Positions 1 to 9,575 of a stretch of DNA of 64,000 nucleotides are shown here, in pieces; the stretch's first letter is position 1, and every line of letters begins with the position of its first letter. Source of the stretch: Clostridiales bacterium (GTDB taxonomy: Bacteria; Bacillota; Clostridia; Oscillospirales; Acutalibacteraceae). Where the stretch lies: contig JAHZDE010000001.1 in the NCBI GenBank assembly GCA_019422525.1, positions 62,001 to 126,000 on the forward strand. Reading direction: 5' to 3'. The notes under the pieces were generated by a model, which saw nothing but the letters and a program-made list of their open reading frames with translations, did no database searches and had not been told where the DNA came from. The position numbers and the translations under genes are program-made.

Positions 1-48
1 CCAGCGGCACTTCCTTTCCCAATTGTCATTAAAAGCGTATCAAATATA

Positions 49-1845
49 TCAGTTGCCCGATTGGGTTTCCCCTTTATCTTCCAGCAAAGTAACCGTAAGA
101 TCAATTTCTTTTTCTTCAGAGCGACGATATACTGTCAAGGTGATAACGTCTCCAGGGGAGAAATCCATCAGGATAGCAGAAATATCAGAAAGACAGGTGA
201 CAGTTTCGCCGTTAATTCCGCAGATAATGTCTTCTACCTGTCCGCCAGCAGTGCCAATACTGCTGTCATCATCAATTTCCATAATCAGGAAACCCTGGGG
301 AACTCCATAAAATTCAGCCTGTTGTTCCGTAATATCGCGGCCGGTAATTCCCAGACGAGTTCGGCCTTCTACATAGCCGACTTTCATTAGGCTGTTCAGA
401 ATATCCTGTGCTTTGCTTACCGGGATGGCAAATCCCATGCCTTCAAAATCTTCCGCGACCAACTTGCTGGAGTTAATACCGATAACCTGGCCATATTCAT
501 TTACCAGCGCACCGCCGGAATTACCCGGGTTAATGGCTGCGTCTGTCTGAATATAGGTCATGCCATTATCGCTGTTGGAACTGAGCTTTCGATTCAGCGC
601 GGAAACAATTCCACGGGTCATGGAACTGGCATATTCCAAACCGCCAGGATTTCCGATTGCCAAAACGGTATCTCCAACTTCCATGGCATCGGCATCGCCA
701 AATTCTGCAGGGACAAGATCTTCGGCATCAATTTTGACAATAGCCAGATCGGTGTTCCGGTCGTATCCAATAACTGTACCGGTATATTCTTCTTCGTCTT
801 TGGTAACTACTTTTACCTGTGTGCCGCGGGAATCGTTCACCACATGGCTGTTTGTGATAATATAACCGTCTTCCGTGGCCACAATACCGCTTCCTTGGTC
901 AGTAGAAGAATTCCCTTCTTGATCCGTAATGGTAGCCACGACACCCACGACAGAGGGAGAAACCTTTTGATAAACCTCTTTTGCCGTCAATGGATTTCCG
1001 GAAGGCAGTGACTGAATTTCAATAGAAGGAGTATTTCCCGTAATCACAGAAGAAGACGAGGAGGATGAGGCCCCATTATCAACCGATTCGCTTTCCTCAT
1101 TTTTTGAACTTACAACAGAAGAGGATTCAATAAACAGTGGAGGGGAGTCCGGGTCTCCGAAAACAGAAGAAGAAATTCCATAAACCACAAACCCAACTAC
1201 CAAAAATGCTGCCAGCAAACCAATGACGCCTAAATAGACTTTTTGCTGACGTCCTGGATGGCGAGGAGATGGCGGGGGATTATCCCAAGCACCGCCCATC
1301 GGTGAATATGTGGGGGGTTGATGATAGTTATTATAGGGGGAATATCCGGAAGGCGGCGTATAGAAAGGCTGTCCATTTTGCTGTGGACCATAAGGATTTG
1401 ACTCATATCTGCCAGCTTTGTACGCATAGGGGTTGTTGCCCTGTGAAGAAGAGTCAGGTGTAAAAGTACCGCCCGATGTAGGATTTGGGTTATCCTGATT
1501 GGTAGAAAAAGGTTGAGATACATCCGGTTGCGTCTGCGAGTCCGCAGAAACGGAGTCGTCCGGAATAGCAGAGGAGCTATCTTCGGTACCAGCGGAGTTT
1601 GGAGTTCCAGTTTCCGAATGAGAAATATTCTCTCCGAAAGAGGAGGTTTCCTGCCAAGAACCGGGCCTTGCAGAAGGATCCGGTTTACGACCGCTGAAAA
1701 TATCCTTCTCATCAGTGCCATTTTCAGACGAGGAAGAAGCAGATTGCGCTTCGTGGTCAAAAGAAACTGTAGGGAATTGGAGGGAGTCGGAAGAATCTTC
1801 CGGCTCAGAAGGGGTATTGGAATCTTTCCATGGTGTATCCGTCAT
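49..1845 (-). CDS. htrA: HtrA/DegP-like trypsin-type serine protease, membrane-anchored, PDZ
   Basis: Surface-anchored quality-control protease of the S1C family, 598 aa. Residues 1 to about 200 are a Ser/Pro/Asn/Gln-rich disordered cytoplasmic stretch, unusually long for the family. One transmembrane segment follows (about 203-225), then a Ser-rich linker, a trypsin-like domain and a C-terminal PDZ domain (about 500-590). The triad is visible: His in ITNSHVV (~333), Asp in NTDLAIVKI (~363), Ser in NPGNSGGAL (~442). The start overlaps the sensor-kinase stop by 4 bases (ATGA), so the two are translationally coupled in a regulator-kinase-protease operon. By analogy with CssRS/HtrA and WalRK/HtrA loci it probably degrades misfolded exported proteins; the link to this kinase is inferred from position. 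Confidence 0.93.
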   Translation of the reverse strand: MTDTPWKDSNTPSEPEDSSDSLQFPTVSFDHEAQSASSSSENGTDEKDIFSGRKPDPSARPGSWQETSSFGENISHSETGTPNSAGTEDSSSAIPDDSVSADSQTQPDVSQPFSTNQDNPNPTSGGTFTPDSSSQGNNPYAYKAGRYESNPYGPQQNGQPFYTPPSGYSPYNNYHQPPTYSPMGGAWDNPPPSPRHPGRQQKVYLGVIGLLAAFLVVGFVVYGISSSVFGDPDSPPLFIESSSVVSSKNEESESVDNGASSSSSSSVITGNTPSIEIQSLPSGNPLTAKEVYQKVSPSVVGVVATITDQEGNSSTDQGSGIVATEDGYIITNSHVVNDSRGTQVKVVTKDEEEYTGTVIGYDRNTDLAIVKIDAEDLVPAEFGDADAMEVGDTVLAIGNPGGLEYASSMTRGIVSALNRKLSSNSDNGMTYIQTDAAINPGNSGGALVNEYGQVIGINSSKLVAEDFEGMGFAIPVSKAQDILNSLMKVGYVEGRTRLGITGRDITEQQAEFYGVPQGFLIMEIDDDSSIGTAGGQVEDIICGINGETVTCLSDISAILMDFSPGDVITLTVYRRSEEKEIDLTVTLLEDKGETQSGN

Positions 1846-3458
1846 TGCGTGTCATTCCTTTCCGGGGGTGGAGATTCGTTTTTGGAAGAGGAAGCCGGGG
1901 GAGAGGAAAGTTCCCGATGATGGGATTTACTTCCCTTTTTCCGCCCGCTATTTTTTTTGCTTTTTTTAGGCGTTGTTTCCCGTTTTGGAACTGCTTCCTT
2001 ACTGGTGGTAACAATACTTTCAGGACGCTTGGGAATCCAGAATGTGAACTGCGTATATTGGTCAACAATACTGCTGACGGTAATTTCACCGCCATGCAGG
2101 TGAATGATGGTTTTTACAATATAGAGTCCCAATCCAATGCCGTTTTTATCCTGGCTGCGGGATTTATCAGTTTTGTAGAACCGGTCGAAAATCATGCGGA
2201 TTTCGTCAGGTTCAATTCCGTGACCGCTGTTTCGGATGCTCACAGTAGTCCGGTCAGCCCCGTCTTCTACCTGGATTTCAATATAACCGCCTGGATTAGT
2301 GAATTTAACGGCATTTTCAAACAAGTTATAGACTACTTGGTGAAGCATATCCGGATCACCATCTACAAACAAGCTTTCGGCATGTTCCAGACCGCGGATT
2401 TCCAACTTTTTCTCTTCAATAGGCTTTTCAAAAGACAGGATTGCCACCAAAATCGTGTTGGTCAAATCAAAGCGGGCGGGACGCAAGTGAAGTTCACCAC
2501 TGTCAATACGGGAAAGGTCCAACATGGTGCGGACCAGTCGGGAAAGACGTTTGACTTCCTGAGAAACGGTACGCAGATAATGGGCTTCCCGTTCCGGTGG
2601 AATTGTTCCATCCAAAATACCGTCAATAAAGCCGGCAATGGTTGTCATAGGCGTTTTTAGTTCATGAGAGACATTGGCAATAAAGTTCCGACGCATATTC
2701 TCGCCGCTGGCCAGCGAAGCTGCCATATTATTAAAAGCAGTAGCCAGCTCGCCAATCTCGTCATCACTGGTAACGGGAACACGAATGGAAAAGTCCCCTT
2801 CCCCGAAGCTTTTGGCAGCAGCGGACATTTGACGCAGCGGTTTTACCAGCTGATAGGAAAATACCCATACAACACAGAAGGTAACCATAAAAGCTGCAAT
2901 AGCAGCCAGCAAAAACATCCGAAGGACTTCCAGACGGTAACTGCTAACAGCATGAATGCTGGAGGTAACAAAAACAGCTCCTACAGGAATCTCGTTTATC
3001 ATAATTGGTTCCCCTACAATATAATAGGATTCCCGATAGGTTCCGGAGAGAGTGCCTTGTCCCTCATATCCGCCGCCCAGCACTTGCCGCATGACGGAAG
3101 AATCTACAATCCGGTCGCTTTCCGAATTGCTATTGGAATATGTACCAACAAGCCGGCGGCCGTTGACATCCGTTATAAAAATATCCGCATCGGCATTTTC
3201 CGAAAAGATACGAATAACAACCTCCATATTGCTGTCCAATTCATATCGTCCACTGTCTTCATTGTAGTAGGCGGCAGATTGTGCCATTCGGGCCATGGAA
3301 TCGGCGTTTTTTTGAAGCAAATCCTTCTTTTCTGATTCCCAGTACCGGGAAACAAATACCAGCATGACAATTCCCAAAAGGAGAAAGCTGACCAATACAA
3401 TGGATAGGGTGATTCGCAGGTATTTTTTAAAAAGAGTTTTTTGTCGGGGTTCCCCCAT
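1842..3458 (-). CDS. Membrane sensor histidine kinase (HAMP-HisKA-HATPase)
   Basis: Two-component sensor, 538 aa. It has TM1 (about 14-37), an extracellular sensor region of about 140 residues, TM2 (about 180-203), HAMP, a HisKA domain with the phospho-acceptor in SHELKTP (His ~264), and a HATPase with the N box (NLFENAVKF) and G box (GIGLGLYIVK). The last ~45 residues are a Lys/Ser/Pro-rich tail not normal for the family. A strong GGGAGGTGA ribosome site precedes the ATG. It lies 40 bp after the response regulator and overlaps htrA by 4 bp. The signal sensed is unknown; envelope stress is suggested by htrA. Confidence 0.93.
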   Translation of the reverse strand: MGEPRQKTLFKKYLRITLSIVLVSFLLLGIVMLVFVSRYWESEKKDLLQKNADSMARMAQSAAYYNEDSGRYELDSNMEVVIRIFSENADADIFITDVNGRRLVGTYSNSNSESDRIVDSSVMRQVLGGGYEGQGTLSGTYRESYYIVGEPIMINEIPVGAVFVTSSIHAVSSYRLEVLRMFLLAAIAAFMVTFCVVWVFSYQLVKPLRQMSAAAKSFGEGDFSIRVPVTSDDEIGELATAFNNMAASLASGENMRRNFIANVSHELKTPMTTIAGFIDGILDGTIPPEREAHYLRTVSQEVKRLSRLVRTMLDLSRIDSGELHLRPARFDLTNTILVAILSFEKPIEEKKLEIRGLEHAESLFVDGDPDMLHQVVYNLFENAVKFTNPGGYIEIQVEDGADRTTVSIRNSGHGIEPDEIRMIFDRFYKTDKSRSQDKNGIGLGLYIVKTIIHLHGGEITVSSIVDQYTQFTFWIPKRPESIVTTSKEAVPKRETTPKKSKKNSGRKKGSKSHHRELSSPPASSSKNESPPPERNDTQ

Positions 3459-3499
3459 AGAGTTTTGTCACCTCCCGGTTAAGAAAAAATGGGTGCAGA

Positions 3500-4189
3500 T
3501 TATTCTTTAACTTCAAATTTATAGCCGACACCCCATACAGTCTTCAAAGACCATTTGTCAGAGACACCTTCCAGTTTTTCACGCAAACGCTTCACATGAA
3601 CGTCAACCGTGCGGGAATCACCGTAATAATCAAAGCCCCACACCTCATCCAGAAGCTGGTCACGGGTAAAAACACGGTTGGGATTGCTGGCCAAATGATA
3701 GATAAGCTCCATTTCTTTTGGGGGAGTATCAATCTGTACACCATTGACTTTCAGCTCGTAATTGGTCAGGTTGATGGACAGTTTATCATATTTTACCTCT
3801 TTCACAGTGTCAGAAGAGTTTTTGCCCATCCGGCGAAGCACCGCTTTAATCCGGGCAACGACTTCTTTGGTTTCAAAGGGTTTTACCACATAGTCGTCAG
3901 CACCCAGTTCCAGTCCCAGTACCTTATCAAAAACTTCCCCTTTGGCTGTGAGCATAATAATCGGACACTGGGATTTTTTCCGGATTTCCCGGCATACCTG
4001 CCAGCCATCCAGTTCAGGAAGCATGATGTCCAGCAGAATCAGATCGGGAGAAAAGCTGTCGAAAAGTTCCAACGCACGACGTCCATCGTTGGCTACCGCA
4101 ACTTCAAAATTTTCTTTTTCAATATACAAGCGAAGAAGTTCGCAAATGTTCTGGTCGTCATCAACAACCAGGATTTTTCCAGCAGGCAT
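3500..4189 (-). CDS. OmpR/PhoB-family response regulator
   Basis: DNA-binding partner of the kinase downstream, 229 aa. The receiver domain occupies residues 1-120, with the acidic pocket at VVDDD, phospho-acceptor Asp54 in LLDIMLPE, the Thr of MLTAKG and the Lys of VVKPF. A winged-helix effector domain covers about 130-228 (DSRTVDVHVKRLREKL). The reading frame stays open 24 codons upstream, but the ATG at 4189 has AGGAGGATTTCC directly before it and gives the standard start MPAGKILVVDDD, so I use it. First gene of the operon with the kinase and HtrA. WalR-like or CssR-like; which one cannot be settled by eye. Confidence 0.94.
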   Translation of the reverse strand: MPAGKILVVDDDQNICELLRLYIEKENFEVAVANDGRRALELFDSFSPDLILLDIMLPELDGWQVCREIRKKSQCPIIMLTAKGEVFDKVLGLELGADDYVVKPFETKEVVARIKAVLRRMGKNSSDTVKEVKYDKLSINLTNYELKVNGVQIDTPPKEMELIYHLASNPNRVFTRDQLLDEVWGFDYYGDSRTVDVHVKRLREKLEGVSDKWSLKTVWGVGYKFEVKE

Positions 4190-4260
4190 GGAAATCCTCC
4201 TTACAAATGGTAAACCTGCCATAAATCGGCAGGGATACATTTTCGATAGTTTACTTACCA

Positions 4261-4289
4261 ATTATACGCGATTCCAGCAGGAAAGTCAT
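4261..4289 (-). promoter_or_regulatory. Candidate sigma-A promoter of the two-component/htrA operon
   Basis: On the minus strand ATGACT (-35, 4284-4289) is followed after 17 bases by a perfect TATAAT (-10, 4261-4266), about 70 bp before the regulator start. A short inverted repeat (CCTGCC/GGCAGG, 4214-4233) falls in the predicted leader. The rest of the 448-base interval 4190-4637 is AT-rich and holds no gene I can support. Confidence 0.6.
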
Positions 4290-4463
4290 GAATTTTTTGT
4301 AACACCCGCAGGATTCCAAAGGGTATAAGTTAATTTTTTTGAAAAAAATGTGAAATTTAAAAAATATCTTGGAAGAAAAAGGAAAATGTAGGCGTATACA
4401 GAAGATAGAAAAGACATTTTATACAATTTGAGAATCAAAATAAAAATATTTTTGTTTGAAGGG

Positions 4464-4492
4464 TTTAAATTATCGAGAAAAGCGAGTATAAT
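4464..4492 (+). promoter_or_regulatory. Candidate promoter of malQ-glgP
   Basis: TTTAAA, 17 bases, then a perfect TATAAT at 4487-4492. It lies about 145 bp before malQ, giving a long AT-rich leader. The -35 is weak. No clear operator was seen. Confidence 0.45.
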
Positions 4493-4637
4493 AAAAAAAC
4501 GCTTTGATTTGTAAAAAAACATAACGGTGCAAAATAGCATCGAGTTATCTCAGTGGTTGAAAAATGGGAAAAAGGAAAAGGTTTCCATTTTTTGACGGAT
4601 AAAATAATTGCAATAGGGAATATAAAGGAGGATTTCA

Positions 4638-6140
4638 ATGCGTGCGAGTGGAATTTTGTTGCCGGTGAGCAGCCTGCCCTCCCCTTATGGAATTGGAACT
4701 TTGGGGCGCAGTGCCTATGAATTTGTAGATTTTTTAAAGGAGGCGGGCCAAAGTTATTGGCAGGTACTTCCCATCGGCCCTACCAGTTACGGTGACAGCC
4801 CTTATCAGAGTTTTTCCACCTTTGCAGGGAACCCGTATTTTATTGACTTAGACCTTCTGTGTGAAGAGGGACTGCTTACCAAAGAAGAATGTGAGGCTTA
4901 TGAGTGGGGGGACAATCCGGAACAGGTGGATTATAAAGCTGTGTGGGATGCCCGATTTTTACTGCTCAAAAAAGCTTTTGCCAGAGGTAAGGATGCACCG
5001 GAACTCATAGAGTTTCGAAAGGAGCAGGCTTTCTGGATTGAAGATTATGCGTTGTATATGGCAGTAAAAACCAAGATGGAAAATCGCTCTTGGACAGAGT
5101 GGGATGAGGATATCCGTTTGCGCAAGCCGGAGGCAATGAAGAAATACAGGGAGGAACTGGCAGAGAACATCGATTTTTATGCTTTCCTGCAATATCATTT
5201 TTATGATCAGTGGAGAAAACTGCGGTGCTATGCGAATCAAAACGGTGTAAAGCTGATCGGTGATATTCCCATTTATGTCGCCCTTGACAGTGCCGATGCA
5301 TGGGCGGATACAGAGGTGTTTTTACTGGATGAGGACTGCCGTCCAATTGATGTGGCAGGATGCCCGCCCGATGCCTTTTCTGCCGACGGTCAGCTTTGGG
5401 GAAATCCCTTGTATCGCTGGGAAGACATGAAGAAAAACGAGTATGCTTGGTGGGTGAAACGTCTGCAGCATAATGTCAAACTGTTTGATGTGACCCGTAT
5501 TGACCATTTCCGAGGGTTTTCCGGTTATTACGCCATTCCCTATGGTGACAAAACAGCCCGCAATGGCGAATGGCGCAAGGGTCCGGGAATTGATTTCTTC
5601 CGGACGGTCAAGAAACAGCTGGGGAAAATGAATCTGATTGCGGAGGACTTGGGATACCTGACCCCGGATGTCAAAAAAATGCTGAAGGCCTCGGGATACC
5701 CGGGCATGAAGGTGCTGCAATTTGCGTTTGATTCTCGGGAGGAGAGCGATTATCTCCCTCATAACTATGAAAAAAACTGTGTGGTCTATACGGGCACCCA
5801 TGACAATGATACCACTGCCGGATGGTTTACCAGTGCGGGCCGTAAGGACGTACAGTTTGCCAAGAAATATTTGAACATTCGTCGGAACCGGGATGGTGCA
5901 TGGGCATTTATTCGGGCTGCTTTTGCCAGTGTGGCAAACTTAGCTGTAGTTCCCATGCAGGACTTTTTGAATTTGGGCAGTGAAGCTCGAATCAACACGC
6001 CTTCTACCCTTGGAGGAAACTGGATGTGGCGGATGAAAGACGGCGTAGCTAATGAAGAGTTAGCAAAGAAAATTCGGGAGTTGACGGAGCTATATTGCCG
6101 TTGTGAGAAAAAAACCGCTGCCAAAAAATCTAAAAAATAA
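4638..6140 (+). CDS. malQ: 4-alpha-glucanotransferase (amylomaltase)
   Basis: GH77 enzyme that transfers maltosyl or longer alpha-1,4-glucan chains between maltodextrins, releasing glucose; cytoplasmic. The 500-aa length is normal for bacterial amylomaltases. GH77 signatures seen: the start RASGILLPVSSLPSPYGIG, nucleophile Asp289 in RIDHFRG, acid/base Glu336 in LIAEDLG, and Asp389 in GTHDNDT. The Lys-rich tail (KKTAAKKSKK) is likely unstructured. A strong AAAGGAGG site lies 7 bases before the ATG. Followed 121 bp later by glycogen phosphorylase; together they convert glycogen or maltodextrin to glucose-1-phosphate and glucose. Confidence 0.96.
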   Translation: MRASGILLPVSSLPSPYGIGTLGRSAYEFVDFLKEAGQSYWQVLPIGPTSYGDSPYQSFSTFAGNPYFIDLDLLCEEGLLTKEECEAYEWGDNPEQVDYKAVWDARFLLLKKAFARGKDAPELIEFRKEQAFWIEDYALYMAVKTKMENRSWTEWDEDIRLRKPEAMKKYREELAENIDFYAFLQYHFYDQWRKLRCYANQNGVKLIGDIPIYVALDSADAWADTEVFLLDEDCRPIDVAGCPPDAFSADGQLWGNPLYRWEDMKKNEYAWWVKRLQHNVKLFDVTRIDHFRGFSGYYAIPYGDKTARNGEWRKGPGIDFFRTVKKQLGKMNLIAEDLGYLTPDVKKMLKASGYPGMKVLQFAFDSREESDYLPHNYEKNCVVYTGTHDNDTTAGWFTSAGRKDVQFAKKYLNIRRNRDGAWAFIRAAFASVANLAVVPMQDFLNLGSEARINTPSTLGGNWMWRMKDGVANEELAKKIRELTELYCRCEKKTAAKKSKK

Positions 6141-6261
6141 CAGAAGATTCACGAAAAAAGCGATTGAACATATAGATTTCATGGTCGACGAATTCCGCTT
6201 TTGACCACAGCTTTTTAAAGTAGAAAAAAGAGTATTATAAATCAATAAAGGAGGATTCCTT

Positions 6262-8595
6262 ATGACCCCATTTCAAACTGAAATTCTCGACGCCCTGAAG
6301 ATGGAGACTTCCCTTCCCTTTTCCAAAGCGCCGGTAAAGTCCGTATATCAAGCCGTGAGCCAGGCTGCTCTGAACCGGGTGCGCAAAACTTGGGAGCCGT
6401 TCCCAAAGGGCCGCCGTGCCTGCTATCTTTCCGCTGAATTTTTGATTGGCCGGATGGTCAATTCTAATTTGTTTAATATGGGCCTTTTGAACGAAGCTCT
6501 TGACCTGCTGCGGGAAAACGGTGTTTCTCCCGAGCTTTTTGATGAAGTAGATGACCCGGCCCTCGGCAATGGCGGTTTGGGACGGCTGGCAGCCTGTTTT
6601 CTCGATTCTGCTGCCACTCAAAATATTCCGCTGGACGGTTTTGGTATCCGGTATCGATATGGGCTGTTCCGTCAAAGTATAGAGGGTGGTTTCCAAAAAG
6701 AATATCCCGATGACTGGCAGCGGTTTGGCGACCCGTGGAGTATTCGGAGGGAAGAGGAAAAGGAAAAAATTCATTTTCGCGGACAGGATGTATGGGCAGT
6801 ACCCTATGATATGCCTGTGATAGGATATGGCGGAAAAACAGTGAATACCCTACGTCTGTGGCAGGCAGAAGCCGTGGATGGTTTTAATTTTGAACTGTTC
6901 AACCAGCAGAAATATGGAGAAGCGGTGAAAAGCCGCGATGAAGCGGAAGCTATCTCAGCTTGCCTCTATCCCAATGACGATACCATGGAAGGTAAACGCC
7001 TGCGGCTGAAACAGCAATATTTCTTCTCCAGCGCCACGTTACAATGTATGGTTCGCCGTTATCGGGAAGAGTTTGGCCATGATTTTTCTCACTTTGCCAA
7101 TTGTTGGGCTGTACAGCTCAATGACACCCATCCCACCGTTGCCATCCCTGAGTTACTGCGGATTCTGATGGAAGAAGAACTCATGAGCTTTGATGAAGCC
7201 TTTGCGATTGCGGTGAAGGTTTTCGCCTATACCAATCATACCATTATGCCTGAAGCACTGGAAAAATGGGGTGCAGAAATGTTCAGCGATGTGCTGCCCC
7301 AAGTGTATCCCTATGTGGTAATGCTGAATCATGCGCTGAAACGGGAACTGGTGCAGAAAGGGATTGCCCGGGAAAATCTGTCGCAATATGCGATTTTGGA
7401 CGGGAATATGGTACACATGGCTCGAATGGCAATTTATGCATCTCATTCTACCAATGGAGTGGCGGAAATTCATACCCGTATCCTCAAAGAAACCGCTTTG
7501 AAAGAATGGTATGAGCTGTATCCGGAGCGCTTCAACAATAAGACTAACGGAATTACCCAGCGCCGTTGGCTGGGACTGTGCAACCCGGAATTTGCATCCT
7601 TTATCAGTGAGCGTATCGGAAATGGTTGGCTGACCAATTTGGACGAACTGAAAAAGCTGGTTCCTTATGCCGGTGATGTCAACTCTTTGCGGCAATTTAT
7701 GGCCATTAAGAAGGAAAAGAAAAATCAGTTGGCTCACTATGTGTGGGAACATGACCATTTTGGATTGAATACCGATTTCCTGTTTGATGTGCAGATTAAA
7801 CGTCTGCACGAGTATAAACGCCAGCTGCTTAATGCCTTTTCAATTTTGGATATTTACTTTGCTCTTAAAGATGGAACGTTGACAGATTTTACTCCAACAG
7901 TATTTCTGTTTGGCGCAAAGGCGGCGCCGGGATATTTCCGTGCAAAGGCTATTATCAAATATATCAACGAGATTGCCAATCTGGTGAATCACGATCCGGA
8001 TGTTAACCGGAAAATGCAGGTGCTGTTTGTCTCGAATTATAATGTGTCTTATGCGGAAAAACTCATTCCCGCTGCGGATGTATCCGAACAGATTTCAACC
8101 GCCGGAACAGAAGCCAGTGGTACCAGTAATATGAAGTTTATGCTCAACGGTGCGGTAACACTGGGAACTTGGGACGGCGCTAATATTGAAATTGCACAGC
8201 AGGCCGGAGAAGAAAATAACTATATATTTGGAGCACGGGTGGAAGACATCGAAGCAGTGAAAGCCAGCTACTGCCCTAAAAAGATTTTGAAAGAAAATCC
8301 CAGAATTCGCCGGGTTGTGGAAACCCTCATTGATGGGACGTTCTCCGATGGAGGAAACGGTATGTTCCAGGAGCTTTATACTGCTCTCACAGAAGGCGCC
8401 AGTTGGCATACACCTGACCACTACTATCTGCTGCTTGATTTCATTCCTTATTGTGATGCGCGTCTGAAGGCCAATCGGGATTATGCCAAGCGGGAAGAAT
8501 TTGCGAAAAAATGCCTTTTGAACGCAGCCAACGCCGGAAAATTTTCCAGTGACCGGACCATTCGTCAATATGCAGAGGAAATCTGGAAAGTATAA
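6262..8595 (+). CDS. glgP: Glycogen/maltodextrin phosphorylase
   Basis: GT35 enzyme, 777 aa, that phosphorolyses alpha-1,4-glucans to glucose-1-phosphate. The PLP-binding lysine is K625 in GTSNMKFMLNGA, followed by the conserved TLGTWDGANIEI. Other family blocks are LGNGGLGRLAACFLDS, LNDTHPT, NGITQRRW and QIKRLHEYKRQ. Slightly shorter than the usual 790-850 aa because the N terminus is compact. AAGGAGG lies 7 bases before the ATG. It forms a functional pair with malQ and ends at a bidirectional terminator. Confidence 0.96.
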   Translation: MTPFQTEILDALKMETSLPFSKAPVKSVYQAVSQAALNRVRKTWEPFPKGRRACYLSAEFLIGRMVNSNLFNMGLLNEALDLLRENGVSPELFDEVDDPALGNGGLGRLAACFLDSAATQNIPLDGFGIRYRYGLFRQSIEGGFQKEYPDDWQRFGDPWSIRREEEKEKIHFRGQDVWAVPYDMPVIGYGGKTVNTLRLWQAEAVDGFNFELFNQQKYGEAVKSRDEAEAISACLYPNDDTMEGKRLRLKQQYFFSSATLQCMVRRYREEFGHDFSHFANCWAVQLNDTHPTVAIPELLRILMEEELMSFDEAFAIAVKVFAYTNHTIMPEALEKWGAEMFSDVLPQVYPYVVMLNHALKRELVQKGIARENLSQYAILDGNMVHMARMAIYASHSTNGVAEIHTRILKETALKEWYELYPERFNNKTNGITQRRWLGLCNPEFASFISERIGNGWLTNLDELKKLVPYAGDVNSLRQFMAIKKEKKNQLAHYVWEHDHFGLNTDFLFDVQIKRLHEYKRQLLNAFSILDIYFALKDGTLTDFTPTVFLFGAKAAPGYFRAKAIIKYINEIANLVNHDPDVNRKMQVLFVSNYNVSYAEKLIPAADVSEQISTAGTEASGTSNMKFMLNGAVTLGTWDGANIEIAQQAGEENNYIFGARVEDIEAVKASYCPKKILKENPRIRRVVETLIDGTFSDGGNGMFQELYTALTEGASWHTPDHYYLLLDFIPYCDARLKANRDYAKREEFAKKCLLNAANAGKFSSDRTIRQYAEEIWKV

Positions 8596-8616
8596 ATCAA
8601 TACTTCCCCTTTTATA

Positions 8617-8661
8617 AAAAAATCCCCCGAACCAAGAAAAAGGTTCGAGGGATTTTTTTCG
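8617..8661. terminator. Bidirectional intrinsic terminator
   Basis: Inverted repeat AAAATCCCCCGAACC / AGGTTCGAGGGATTTT with an A-rich loop and A/T tracts on both sides. It sits between the convergent glgP and XRE-cupin genes and can serve both. Confidence 0.85.
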
Positions 8662-8671
8662 TCCCGCTTTA

Positions 8672-9241
8672 TCAGGACTGGGGATTCGACATGTTGATAA
8701 TCAGATATTTTGCAATACGACCAGTGCGGTTTACACAGCAATGCTCTTTCTTTGCGCGAATATGGATGCTGTCGCCCGGATAGAGAGTGTACTCTTTATT
8801 TTCCATAATAAAGGTAACAACGCCTTCCAAAGCAAAGATAAATTCTTCGCCATCATGGCTGGACATTTGCGGCATTTCCGCATCTGCCGGTAAAGGCAGA
8901 AGGGTCATGATCTTAGGCACCATTTGGAAGTTTTCACCGGGCGTTTTCAAATCATTCTGATAAACCCGCTCGTTGATGCTTTCGCACCGCAGGGCCATAC
9001 CATGGATAACGGGGTCGGAAGAAGAGGGGTTCTCGTGCTCTTCAAACAGGTCAGACAGCGGAACTTCTAAAACTCTGGAGATTTTTTCGAGAGAATCCAG
9101 AGCAATCGAAGACAAACCGCGTTCAAACTGAGACAGGAAGCCTACAGATAATCCTGTCTTTTCGCCCAACTGCTTTAAAGTCATTTTTTTCTCGGTGCGC
9201 CGTTGCTTAACTTTTGCACCAATTGCGATGTTAACATTCAT
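8672..9241 (-). CDS. XRE-family regulator with C-terminal cupin domain
   Basis: Predicted small-molecule-responsive transcription factor, 189 aa. The N-terminal helix-turn-helix (KQRRTEKKMTLKQLGEKTGLSVGFLSQFERG, read in two parts) covers about residues 8-65. A C-terminal cupin covers about 110-185 (SHDGEEFIFALEG, YPGDSIHIRAKKEHC). The open frame extends 41 codons upstream, but the ATG at 9241 is preceded by AAAGGAAG at proper spacing and gives the family start. It is divergent from the hydroxyproline genes, so it probably controls them with hydroxyproline, proline or a pyrroline derivative as ligand (inference). Confidence 0.9.
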   Translation of the reverse strand: MNVNIAIGAKVKQRRTEKKMTLKQLGEKTGLSVGFLSQFERGLSSIALDSLEKISRVLEVPLSDLFEEHENPSSSDPVIHGMALRCESINERVYQNDLKTPGENFQMVPKIMTLLPLPADAEMPQMSSHDGEEFIFALEGVVTFIMENKEYTLYPGDSIHIRAKKEHCCVNRTGRIAKYLIINMSNPQS

Positions 9242-9334
9242 GGCAGATTCTTCCTTTCTGAGAAGTCCGGATAGTTCGAGAGGACTTGCTCTAAAATTAG
9301 ATAGTTTGTGGACAACATTCGATTTCCCATCTAT

Positions 9335-9364
9335 ATGATACAGTGGTTTTCCCCATATTGTCAA
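9335..9364 (-). promoter_or_regulatory. Candidate promoter of the XRE-cupin regulator
   Basis: Minus strand: TTGACA (9359-9364), 18 bases, TATCAT (9335-9340). About 14 bases past the -10 lies TTGTCCACAA (9306-9315), a TTGT/ACAA near-palindrome that could be an autoregulatory operator. Confidence 0.55.
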
Positions 9365-9453
9365 GAAAGTTATTATAAATTTTTTTCACAAATGTGAAAG
9401 TTATAACAAGCGGTTCATAGGCGGAAATTGTAAAAATAATTTATGGTGATTTC

Positions 9454-9482
9454 TTGACATTATAGACAACATATTTTATAAT
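9454..9482 (+). promoter_or_regulatory. Consensus promoter of the hydroxyproline operon
   Basis: Perfect TTGACA (9454-9459), 17-base spacer, perfect TATAAT (9477-9482), about 94 bases before the activase start. The spacer contains GACAACAT (9465-9472), the same octamer found beside the regulator's own promoter at 9311-9318. That makes it a candidate operator for XRE-cupin repression. Nothing else was seen in the 334-base intergenic region. Confidence 0.75.
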
Positions 9483-9575
9483 TGATGAAGAAAAAGAAGA
9501 AAAATATATATAATTTCAGATTTGTGAAATTGTAATTTTTCTCAATATTGTATATATAAAGAGAGAGCGACGAAT

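Noticed and set aside
1..29. Possible start of another minus-strand gene after htrA (ATG at 29-27)
   Set aside because: Only nine codons are visible and there is no ribosome site before the ATG, so it cannot be supported.
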